A stretch of 64,000 nt of DNA from Nelumbo lutea (lineage: Eukaryota > Streptophyta > Magnoliopsida > Proteales > Nelumbonaceae), in contig JAKGHH010000005.1 of the NCBI GenBank assembly GCA_022828595.1, positions 24,750,193-24,814,192 of the forward strand, given 5' to 3'. The position numbers and the translations under genes were made by a program. Shown in pieces: positions 22,299 to 30,994 of this stretch; the first letter of the stretch is position 1; each line of letters begins with the position of its first letter. The notes under the pieces are model-generated. The model worked only from the letters and a program-made list of their open reading frames with translations. It made no database searches and was not told where the DNA came from.

Positions 22299-22416
22299 TT
22301 TGTTGGGTGAGTTGGGTTTCCTAGTGGCCAAACCTATAACTCTATTATGTGAGAACAAAGCAGCTATAAGCATTGCTACCAATCTGGTGCTACATTATAG
22401 AACAAAACACATCGAA
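22299..22416 (+). repeat. 118-bp direct duplication, right copy
   Basis: Identical to 20460-20577. The RNase H frame of Copia-7 continues straight out of this copy. Confidence 0.95.
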
Positions 22417-22584
22417 GTTGACAAGCATTTTATCAAAGAGAAAGTTATCACCGACGAAGTGTGTACTCCCTATGTCAATTCTGAGAACCAACTTGCAGAC
22501 ATCTTTACAAAGGGTTTAAACCTTTCCAGGCATCATGATCTTTGTGACAAGTTAGGCATGATTGATATCTATGCTCCAACTTGA
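22417..22584 (+). pseudogene. Copia-7 RNase H, C-terminal part
   Basis: Continues the RNase H frame after the right 118-bp copy: VDKHFIKEKVI, NQLADIFTKGL and the end IDIYAPT then TGA, followed by the polypurine tract at 22580-22591. Confidence 0.9.
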
Positions 22585-22591
22585 GGGGGAG

Positions 22592-22774
22592 TGTTGATAG
22601 TTGTTCTGTGTACTCAGGTTTAGTACCGCAAGGGTACTGTTGTAATTTCTCCCATTTTTATGTTGTATGACTGGGCTAGTATAAATAATATCTCTTACAC
22701 TCATCCCTTGCATTTACGAGGGTTTTCAGTCCACTCTCCTCTCCTCTCCTCTCTTCTCTTGCTCTTGCTCAATA
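22592..22774 (+). repeat. Copia-7 3' LTR
   Basis: 183 bp, TGTTGATAGTTG...CTTGCTCAATA. The expected terminal CA is TA here, while the 5' LTR has CAACA. GTATA follows as target duplication. Confidence 0.9.
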
Positions 22775-23739
22775 GTATATGTTGATGATACTGTTGTGAC
22801 TGGTAATGATGTATCAGGATTAATGATCTTAAATCTTTCCATCATACAGAGTTTGAGATCAAAGATCTGGGGGAATTGAGATACTATCTTGGCATAGAAG
22901 TTGCTAGATCCAAGGATGGGATACTTATCTCTCAAAGAAAGTATGTACTTGATTTGCTCTCTGAAATAGGGAAGATGGGTGCTAAACCAGTTGCTACTCC
23001 TATTGATATGAGTCATAAACTCTCTACTTCAAATGGAATATTGTTGAAAGATAAGGGAGTCTTCTAGAGACTACTTGGAAAACTTCTCTATCTATGCATG
23101 ACTCGGTCAGACATTGCATATGCTGTCAGTTGCATTAGTTAGTTCATGCATGCTCCCAGGGATACTCACGTCGCAGTAGTAGAGCAGATTCTGTGTTATT
23201 TGAAGGGTTCCCCTGGAAAGGGAATTCTATTTTCTAAGCATGGTCATATGAAACTTGAAGCCTACACAGATGCTGATTGGGCCAGAAACATTAATGACAG
23301 AAGATCTACCTCTAGGTACTTTAGCTTGGTGGCAGGTAATATTGTTTCTTGGAGAAGCAAGAAATAATCAATTGTTGCCCGATCTTCAACCGAAATTGGA
23401 TACAGAGCCATGGCTCATGGAGTTTTTGAACTATTATGGCTTAGATCTTTGATGGAGGAACTGGGTATTGAGCATGACAAGCCAATGATGTTATACTGTG
23501 ATAATCAAGCTGCCATCAACATTGCTCACAATCCAGTGCAACATGACAAAACTAACCATATTGAAGTTGACAGACACTTCATTCGAGAAAGAGTGGCTTC
23601 TAGAGAAGTGTGTCTACCTTTCATTATTTCTAAAGGACAGTTAGCTAATTTCCTCACCAAGGGCATTCCCAAGGCTTAACTTCAGCATGATACTGGTAAG
23701 CTTGGCATGATTGACATCTATGCTCAGCTTGAGGGGAAG
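22775..23739 (+). pseudogene. Copia-6 RT C-terminus and RNase H (after Copia-7)
   Basis: Resumes Copia-6 RT at YVDDTVVTGND, with a frameshift around 22820, then YYLGIEVARSKDGILISQ. RNase H follows: YTDADWARNINDRRSTS, SSTEIGYRAMAHG (catalytic Glu region altered), LYCDNQAAINIA, HFIRERVAS and the final IDIYAQLEG. In-frame stops occur at about 23065, 23141, 23366 and 23677. The polypurine tract GAGGGGAAG leads into the 3' LTR. Confidence 0.9.
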
Positions 23740-24075
23740 TGTAGAGAAGATGGGCCGAATGGCCCGTTGGTTGTTTACCCTTCTTTGTTTTTTATGTTAT
23801 TTGTTGTAATGGGCATTAATTTGGGTTTTATTCTTTCTTGTGTTATGTTTTTCAATTTTCTGCCCAACTAGGGGCCTTTATTATTAAAGTTTAACTTAAT
23901 GAAATGGAATTAGGGGTGTAAGAGAGAAGGTTATGTTCGGAAATCTCTCTCTGAACCCTAGTTGCCGCTACCTTCTTCTTCTTTTCTCTTCTTGGAACCT
24001 GATTTCTGCTACTTTCTTTTGATTTTCTGCAATTTTTTAAACAATCCTTTCTTTTCAAAAGGCTATTTTTCTTCT
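23740..24075 (+). repeat. Copia-6 3' LTR
   Basis: 336 bp, TGTAGAGAAG...TTTTCTTCT, followed by the target duplication GTACT at 24076-24080. It differs from the 5' LTR by substitutions and a short deletion near 23880. Confidence 0.9.
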
Positions 24076-24080
24076 GTACT

Positions 24081-24826
24081 GTAACCTTAATCTGGTCCTC
24101 GCATCTGAGAAATTGGACAAGGTTGCTAAGAACCCTGCTCTAGAATGTTCAGGTGATAGGGCGTCTAAGGCCTGTATGAGGGAATATCAGGAATGGGAAG
24201 AGAAGAATTCTCTTTCCCGGTGTTATGTTGTGGCATCTTTAGATAATGTTATGCAGAGACAATTCGATAAGATCGAAGTCTGTAAAGACATTCTGGATAG
24301 TTTAAAGACTATGTATATGGAGCAGAAACGTTTTGCCCGTCAGAAGGTCCTCAAGTTGTTGATGACCACAAGGATGACTGAGAGCCAGCTGGTTCATGAC
24401 CACATCATGCGGATGATGGGGTACATTAATGAACTGGAGGAACTTGGATCCCAGCTCGACGATGACACAAAGACTGATGCCGTCCTAAACTCTCTGCCTC
24501 CCTCCTTAAATCAGTTTGTCATGAACTATAACATGAACAATCTAAAGGTTAGCCTTCAAGAACTCAGCAATATGTTGCAGAGAGATGAACTGATTGAGGA
24601 CAAACTGGTATCCATGCTTGTTGAAGGTGGCAAATTTGGCAAAAGAAAGAGGAAGGGCAAGAAAAGGCCTAAGAAGAAAGCAGGTAAGCCGAAAAGGAAG
24701 AAGAAAGACAAATCATCTTATGAGTGTCACTTTGCAAACAGACCGAACACTGGAAGAGGAACTGTCCTCAATATTTGGAATCCAAGAAAGAAGGTAATTT
24801 CGAATCTCTTGTTATACTTGTCATAG
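24081..24826 (+). pseudogene. Copia-5 gag, main part
   Basis: The gag frame resumes with NLNLVLASEKLDKVA and continues open for over 230 codons: EWEEKNSLSRCYVVASLDNV, then LDSLKTMYMEQKRFARQKVL, MRMMGYINELEELG and SLPPSLNQFVMNYNMN. It ends in a very basic Lys/Arg stretch (about 24640-24715) and a remnant zinc motif (SYECHFANR). It closes at TAG 24824-24826. It is one of the best preserved gags here and probably binds RNA through the basic tail. Confidence 0.85.
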
Positions 24827-24834
24827 AGACCAAT

Positions 24835-26200
24835 ATGTTGGTCACTTCTGCATCCTGGTGTATTGACTCCGGGGCTTCTACTCATGCATGAAATACATTG
24901 CAAGGGTTCAGAGAAAGCAAAAGGCTGAATGCCGACGAGGTGATTCTTGACTTGGGGACTTCTGCCATAGTTGTAGCTACAACTATAGGAACTGTAGATC
25001 TAATTTTCAAATAAGGCATTATAACGCTTAAAGATTGTCTTTATGTACCGTTACTTAGAAGAAATTTGATTTCGGTTTCAAAATTGTGTAAGGATGATTA
25101 TTCTGTTCTTTTTAGTGATAAGATTACTATTAAATCGAATAACAAATTCCTTACCTACGGATAACATGAGAATGGTCTCTAAGTCCTCCATCATTTTCTA
25201 GAAATGAACATAACCAAAACTACATCGGAAATAACCCCCAAGAAAAGAACACGTGATACGATTAATCCCACGTGCCTGTGGCATTACCGACTTGGCCACA
25301 TCAACATAGATCGTATCACAAGATTGGTTGGTAAAGGATGGTCTTTTGGATTTTCTAACTGTGATAAATCTTCCAACTTATGAGCCTTGCCTTCAGGGTA
25401 AGATGGCTAAACGACCATTTACGGGTAAGCCTGAAAAGTCTACGAGCACACTTGACCTGATACATACTGATGTATGTGGTCCCATGAATGTTAGGACACG
25501 CAACAACACTGTTATTTCATAACTTTCACTGATGATTATTCTTGGTATGGTTATGTGTACCTAATGAGACAAAAAGTCAGAATCTTTTGAAAAGTTCAAG
25601 GATTTTACAATAAGTCGAGAAACAGTTGGGGAGACAAATCAAAACCCTTCGATCAGATAGAGGTGAATATCTCTCCGACAAATTCAGGGACTACCTTAAA
25701 AGATAATGGGATTATATCATAGTTTTCTCCTCCTGCTACACCACAATTAAACGATGTATCGGAGAGGAGAAACCGAACTCTATTAGATATGGTCTGGTCA
25801 CTTCTCATCCATTCAGAACTACCTATAATATCGTTTTGGGGACACGCATTGGAGACTGCGTGCTGAACCGGGTTCCAACCAAATCCATTCCTAAGACTCC
25901 CTATGGGCTATGGACCGGTAAGAAACCAAGTATAAGACACTTGAAGATTTGGGTTTGTCCAGCACATGTTAAAAAGAACAAGTGTAGACAAATTGGAATC
26001 CAAGACCAGTCGTTGCCTATTTGTAGGCTACCCCAAAGGCTCTATAGGATACCTCTTCTATGACCCAAGAGAACAAAAAGTGTTTTGTAGTCGAAATGCT
26101 TATTTCTTGGAGAATGATTACATCTTGAACGATCATCGTCAGGAAATTGTTCTTGATGAGGAGAGCTCAAGAGTAGTGGGAGATGTCTCATAGGTTCCAG
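24835..26200 (+). pseudogene. Copia-5 protease and integrase
   Basis: The protease signature WCIDSGASTHA is at about 24856, followed by a TGA. After several stops a GAG-pre-integrase (LWHYRLGHINIDRI at about 25280, then CLQGKMAKRPFTGKP) leads to HTDVCGPMNV and an integrase core in broken frames (TFTDDYSWYGYVYL at about 25524, then AYFLENDYILNDH at about 26098). Many indels and stops are present, more than in the gag. Confidence 0.78.
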
Positions 26201-26274
26201 ATAATACCTAACTTAGAAGATCTACCCGAGTATCTAGGCCTCCAGTTCGTTATGGCTATGATCAAGAAAGTTAC

Positions 26275-27540
26275 ATGATGGAAGCTACGATCAGTGAAGA
26301 AGATCCCATGACTTATGTAGAAGCTATGTTGGACATAGATTCCTTGAAGTGGGTAAATGCTATGAAAGTCGAGATGGACTTAATGAAAACCAACGGAGTC
26401 TGGACTCTCATAGACCCACCCCCTGGGGTGAAAGCAGTTGGTTGCCAATGGATCTACAAGAGGAAGAAGGGTCTTGATGGAAAGGTTGAAACCTATAAAG
26501 CTTGTCTTGTAGCGAAAGGGTACACTTAGAAAGAGGGAGTCGATTATTAGGAAACATTTTCACCAGTGGCCATGCTTAAATCCATACGGATCCTGCTAGT
26601 TGTAGCAGCACACTATGATTATGAGATTTGGCATATGGATGTCAAAACCGCGTTCCTGAATGGAAATCTTACTAAATATATCTATATGCAGCAACTGCAA
26701 GGCTTTATTGCTGCTGGTCAGGAACACATGGTGGCAAACTTAACAGATCCATTTACAGACTTAAGCAAGCTTCAAGAAGTTAGAACATCCGATTTGATTC
26801 TACGGTCAAACAGTTTGACTTTGAGCAGAATTTGAATGAACCCTGTGTTTACAAGAAATCAGTGGGAGATAATGACATTCCTTGTTCTGTATGTAGACAA
26901 CATCCTGCTCATTGGGAATGATATAGGAATGTTGACTAAGGTGAAGGCATGGCTTTCGCAGCAATTCTCCATGAAAGATCTTGGAGAAGCCTCCTACATC
27001 TTGGGACTTCGACTCTATAGAGATTGATCGAAGAGGATAATAGGATTATCCCAATCTACTTACATTGACAAGATTGTCAACAGATACAACATGGAGAACT
27101 CTAAGAAGGGATTTGTTCTTTTCAAACACGGAGTCACTCTCTCCAAGAATATGTCTCCCAAGACTCCTAAGGAGATTGAGGGCATGAGAGAGGTTCCCTA
27201 TGCCTCTTCCGTAGGGAGCATCATCATGTATGCCATGTTTTGCACTTGGCTAGACATTGCTCAGGCTGTGAGTGTTGTAAGTAGATACTAGTCAAACCTA
27301 GAACAGGAGCATTGGACTGTTGCAAAGAACATACTCAAATACCTTCAAAGGATTTCAGTCGTCTCTTACTCTTCTCCAATGCCTCTTCCGTAGGGAGCAT
27401 CATCATGTATGCCATGTTTTGCACTTGGCTAGACATTGCTCAGGCTATGAGTGTTGTAAGTAGATACTAGTCAAACCCAGAACAGGAGCATTGGACTGTT
27501 GCAAAGAACATACTCAAATACCTTCAAAGGATTTCAGTTG
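26275..27540 (+). pseudogene. Copia-5 reverse transcriptase and start of RNase H, 3' truncated
   Basis: RT motifs are DSLKWVNAMKVEMDLM, GCQWIYKRKKG, YKACLVAKGYT then TAG, HMDVKTAFLNGNL, and the active site LYVDNILLIGND, where the second Asp of YVDD is Asn. The RNase H linker (YASSVGSIIMYAMFCTWLDI) follows and is partly duplicated at 27201-27559. The element stops at about 27540 against Copia-8. Confidence 0.85.
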
Positions 27541-27559
27541 CCTCTTACTCTTCTCCAAT
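27201..27559 (+). repeat. 179-bp tandem duplication across the Copia-5/Copia-8 junction
   Basis: TGCCTCTTCCGTAGGGAGC starts at 27201 and again at 27380. Each unit ends with CTCTTACTCTTCTCCAAT, a piece that belongs to Copia-8. The copies differ by only a few bases. Confidence 0.9.
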
Positions 27560-28430
27560 GGCATTACAGACTTGGTCATCCATCTCTCAAGGCTCTAAAG
27601 TTATTGGTTCCATCCTTAAGTCATCTTTCATCATTGGATTGTGAGTCGTGTCAACTTGGGAAACACCATAGAGTCTCTTTTAGTCAAGAGATGATAGTCG
27701 TGTTTTGAGTCCTTTTTTTTTTAGTTCATTTTGATGTTTAGGGTCCAAATAGAGTAGTGTCCTACAATGGTTATAAGTATTTTGTAATTTTTGTTGATGA
27801 CTTTTCAAGGATGACATGGCTATATCTTATGAAAGATCGTAGTGAATTGTTCTCTATTTTTCAAAAATTTTATGCTGAAATTCGTACCCAATTTGGAGTT
27901 CATATTAAAATTCTTCGCTCTGATAATGCAAAAGAGTACACATCAACACCATTTCAGCAATACTTAGAGCACCATGGAATAATTCATCAAACTTCTTGTT
28001 CTTACACCCCACAACAGAACGGTGTGGCTAAACGGAAAAACTGACATCTATTTGAAACTGTTCAGTCCATTATGCTTAATATGAATGTTCCAAAGCATTT
28101 TTGGAGTGATGCTGTCCTAACCTCGTGTTTCCTCATCAATCAGATGCCCATGTCTATCTTTGGAAGTCAATCCCCTTTCTTAGTTTTGTTTCTCACTCTG
28201 TCTCTGTTTCCTCTTATCCCGAGAGTTTTTGGGTGTGTTTGTTTTGTTCAAAATTTGGGGCCTAGTTTAGACAAGTTAGATGCAAGTGCTACTAAATGCA
28301 TCTTCCTTGGATATTCTAGGATTCAAAAAGGGTATAAATGTTATAATCCTACCTCTCAGAAGTCATTTGTGTGTTCAGATGTCACTTTCTTTGAATTAGT
28401 TCCATTTTTCTCAAGTACTGAGGTCCCTCC
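27541..28430 (+). pseudogene. Copia-8 GAG-pre-integrase and integrase
   Basis: Shows LLQWHYRLGHPSLKALK and CESCQLGKHH, a frame break at about 27705, then the integrase core: GYKYFVIFVDDFSRMTWLYL, LRSDNAKEYT, TSCSYTPQQNGVAKRKN then TGA at 28042, and NVPKHFWSDAVLTSCFLINQ. The chromodomain-free C-terminal part (IFLGYSRIQKGYKCYNP) is open. Catalytic residues look intact, but a stop and a frame break disable it. Confidence 0.88.
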
Positions 28431-28436
28431 TCCTCC

Positions 28437-29640
28437 GTGGTCCCCCTTCCTATTCTTGTTGAGGACCCCCTCCCCATGATTCCTGTTCCAGTGGCGGATA
28501 CCCCTCCTTTGGTTCCTGTTGCTTCACCTTCCTCTCCCGTGCAGGTTACTACTAAGCGGCCACCAATTCAGTCCTCGTTGATAGATCCTATGGTTGCACC
28601 TCCTCCTTCGAACCTTGATCTTCCTATTACTTTTCAGAAAGGTAAATGTAGTTGTACATCTCATCCTATCTCTCGCTATGTTTCAATTGCTCACCTTTCT
28701 GCTTCCCATCGCCATTTTATACCCTTGCTATCTTCTATTTCCACTCCCAAAACTATCCAGGACGTCTTATCTCTCCAGGGTAGCGACAAGCTATGGAAGA
28801 GGAATTGTCTGCTTTATAGCACAATATCATGTGGGAACTCACTACTCTCCCTCCTGGTAAGCATGTTGTTGGATGTAAGTGGGTCTACACAGTGAAGTAT
28901 CTTTCAGATGGCAGTATGGAACGATTAAAGGCCAGGTTAGTGGCCAAGGGCTATTCTTAGTTGTATGGTGTGAAATATATGGAGACATTTTTTCCTGTGG
29001 CTAAAATTGGCTCAGTTCGGGTATTGATTTTATTGGCAGCAATGTATGATTGGTCTCTCTTGCAACTTGACATCAAGAATGCCTTCCTACATGGTGGTCT
29101 AGTTGAGGAGGTATATATGGAGCAACCACCAAGGTTTGTTGCTAAAGGGGAGGATGGTAAGGCTTGTAGACTTAAAAAGGTAATTTATGGGCTGAAACAA
29201 TCTCCACGTGCATGGTTTAGTAGATTCAGTGAAGTAGTGAAGAACTTTGGGGTGAAACAATGTCAGGTGGATCATTCCGTGTTTAGCCATGAATCAAAAG
29301 ATGGGAAAATCTTGCTAGTGGTGTATGTGGATGATATTGTCATAACTGGGAGTGACAGTAATGGGATTGACAGGTTGAAGAACTTCCTTCAGGATCACTT
29401 CAACACAAAAGATCGGGGTAAGCTGAAGTACTTCATGGGAATAGAAGTTGCAAGGTCAAGGCATGGAATTAACCTATGTCAAAAGAAATATGTCCTTAAC
29501 CTACTTGAAGAAACAAGGCTGTTAGGTGCTAAACTGGCCGAGACACCTATGGAACCAAATGCAAAGTTGAGTGTGGATGCAGGTGAGGAATTTGATGATC
29601 TTGGAAGGTACAAGAGGTTGGTGGGAAAACTGAACTATCT
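28437..29640 (+). pseudogene. Copia-8 reverse transcriptase
   Basis: The linker contains many Pro and ends CTSHPISRYVSIAHLS. RT proper is broken by a frameshift near 28770 and a TAG at 28958, then is open for 242 codons from 28961: KIGSVRVLILLAAMYDWSLL, QLDIKNAFLHGGLVEEV, YGLKQSPRAWFSRF, VVYVDDIVITGSDSNG and YFMGIEVARSRHG. YVDD is intact. Confidence 0.9.
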
Positions 29641-30085
29641 GACTATCACACGGTCAGATATATCATTTGTTGTAAGTATGGTGAGTTAGTTTATGCAACA
29701 TCCTCGGATTCCTCATTGGGAAGCAGTTCTAAGAATTGTTAGGTATCTGAAGGGTGCTCCAGGTCGTGGTCTACTGTACAAGAGTGGAGGAACTCTTGAG
29801 ATAGAAGTGTATATAGATGTTGATTGGGCTGGTTCTGTATCAGATAGGAGATCAACTACAGGATACTGTACCTTCCTTGGTGGCAATCTAGTAACTTGGA
29901 AGAGCAAGAAACAAACAGTGGTGGCAAGGAGTAGTGTTGAAGCTGAGTACAGGGCTATGGCTCATACTACATGTGAACTAGTATGGTTGAATAACTTGCT
30001 ACAAGAGATGGGATTCTCAGTTGACAAACCCATGATATTATGCTGTGATAATCAAGCTATTGTACACATCTCTTCTAATCTAGCA
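29641..30085 (+). pseudogene. Copia-8 RNase H, C-terminally truncated
   Basis: Starts at LTITRSDISFVVSMVS then a TAG, and continues open from 29693: YIDVDWAGSVSDRRSTTGY, SSVEAEYRAMAHT and LCCDNQAIVHISSNLA. It stops at this point, before the usual HFIRE and LTKG segments, and a different RNase H follows. Confidence 0.88.
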
Positions 30086-30994
30086 TTGGGAGGCTGTTGA
30101 CAGGATTCTTGCTTATTTGCAGGGACACCTAGGTAGAGGCATACTATTTGCTGACCATGGACAGTTGAAGTTAAAGGCTTACACAAATGCTAATTGGGTA
30201 GGATGCCTAGATGACAAGAGATCTACATTAGGAGTTTGCACTCTTGTTGGAGGCAATCTAGTTTCGTGGAAAAGTAAGAAATAGATAGTTGTGGCAAGGT
30301 CAAGTGCAAAAGTTGAATACAGAGCCATGGCACATGGAGTTTCAGAGCTTCTCTAGATCCGTTCCTTGTTAGGATAAATTGGTATTGAGGTAGAAGAACC
30401 TATGATGTTGTACTGTGATAATCAGGTAGCAATTAACATTGCCCACAACCCAATTTAGCATGACAGGACAAAGCACATTGAAGTGGACAGACATTTCATA
30501 GGAGAAAGGGTGACTTCAGGGGAAGTTTGTTTTCCATACATTCTTTCTGATTTGCAACTTGTTGATGTTCTTACAAAAGGTGTTGCAAGAAACAAGCTGG
30601 AACATGATCTACACATGTTGGGAATGTGTGGCATTTACTCCCAACTTGAGGGGGAGTGTTGAGTTTGGGCCGATTTTAAGCTATTGGGCCCAACTTTGTT
30701 TTATTTTTTATTTAAGTTATTCAGTTAGGAAGATATTGGGCCTTAGGCCCATTAGTTTATGTTAAGTTTATGCTGTGACTGTTTAGGTACTTAAAGTAGC
30801 CACCCTACTAAGGGTATCTTTGTACTTTTCATTCTTTTTATTTAAGTATATAAACTAAAGAGGGGTTGACGCTCAGTACTATTCAAATATGGCGACATCC
30901 TACTTCTTTTCTTCTTTCTCTTGCTGAAACTCTTCATCTTCTTCTTCTTTTCTTCACAAAGATCACACTAAAACAACTTTCAACAACTTCTACT
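30086..30994 (+). mobile_element. Copia-9: second RNase H and 3' LTR, same LTR family as Copia-3
   Basis: A second RNase H starts near 30086 (EAVDRILAYLQGH), with NANWVGCLDDKRSTLG, SSAKVEYRAMAHG, LYCDNQVAINIA and HFIGERVTSGEV, ending LHMLGMCGIYSQL. Stops are present at about 30283, 30355 and 30460. It is followed by the polypurine tract TTGAGGGGGAGTG and the LTR 30657-30994 (TGTTGAGTTTGGG...CTTCTACT). The LTR matches Copia-3. Confidence 0.85.
30657..30994 (+). repeat. 3' LTR of the Copia-3/Copia-9 family
   Basis: 338 bp, TGTTGAG...CTACT, ending in CT. The part from CAGTTAGGAAG at about 30723 onward aligns with 7068-7349. Confidence 0.85.

Larger units (their letters stand above)
16121..22774 (+). 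mobile_element. Copia-7: copia element nested in the RT of Copia-6
   Basis: The 5' LTR is 16121-16320 and the 3' LTR 22592-22774, flanked by a perfect GTATA duplication (16116-16120 and 22775-22779). The primer site CGGTATTAGAGCAAG follows the 5' LTR and the polypurine tract TTGAGGGGGAGTG precedes the 3' LTR. After removing the mitochondrial insertion and its duplication the element is about 4.8 kb. Domain order is gag, GAG-pre-integrase, integrase, RT, RNase H; I did not find a readable protease. It is the same lineage as Copia-13, judging by the shared RT sequence around [16 protein letters not shown]. Confidence 0.92.
11100..24075 (+). mobile_element. Copia-6: copia element with TG...CT LTRs, host of Copia-7
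   Basis: The 5' LTR is 11100-11444 and the 3' LTR 23740-24075, flanked by a perfect GTACT duplication (11095-11099 and 24076-24080). Both LTRs start TGTAGAGAAGATGGG and end TTCTTCT, so the last two bases are CT. The primer site TGGTATCAGAGCAGG starts at 11445 and the polypurine tract GCTTGAGGGGAAG precedes 23740. Without Copia-7 the element is about 6.3 kb, of which about 0.8 kb is an internal tandem duplication. It is the same family as Copia-14. Stops and frameshifts are frequent, so it is inactive. Confidence 0.92.
10344..27540 (+). mobile_element. Copia-5: copia element split by Copia-6 (parts 10344-11099 and 24076-27540)
   Basis: An LTR-like start (TGTTAGACAGTGTATG) at 10344 is followed by a leader and a gag that begins at about 11027. 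Gag is interrupted after GTACT (11095-11099) by Copia-6 and resumes after the repeated GTACT at 24076-24080 in the same sense. The gag type (EYQEWEEKNSLSRCYV, then a Lys-rich nucleocapsid) differs from the other copias here and resembles a lineage I associate with Bianca-like elements; that lineage name is tentative. The element continues through protease, integrase and RT and is truncated in the RNase H region at about 27540, where a different copia starts. It has no 3' LTR. Confidence 0.78.
27541..30085 (+). mobile_element. Copia-8: copia fragment from GAG-pre-integrase to mid RNase H
   Basis: Starts abruptly in the GAG-pre-integrase region and ends abruptly inside RNase H at about 30085, where a second RNase H of another copia begins. 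It has neither LTR of its own in the window, no gag and no protease. Confidence 0.8.

Noticed and set aside
20460..22416. The 118-bp repeats as LTRs of an unknown element
   Set aside because: Their sequence is RNase H coding sequence of Copia-7, they lack TG...CA ends, and no primer site or polypurine tract adjoins them.
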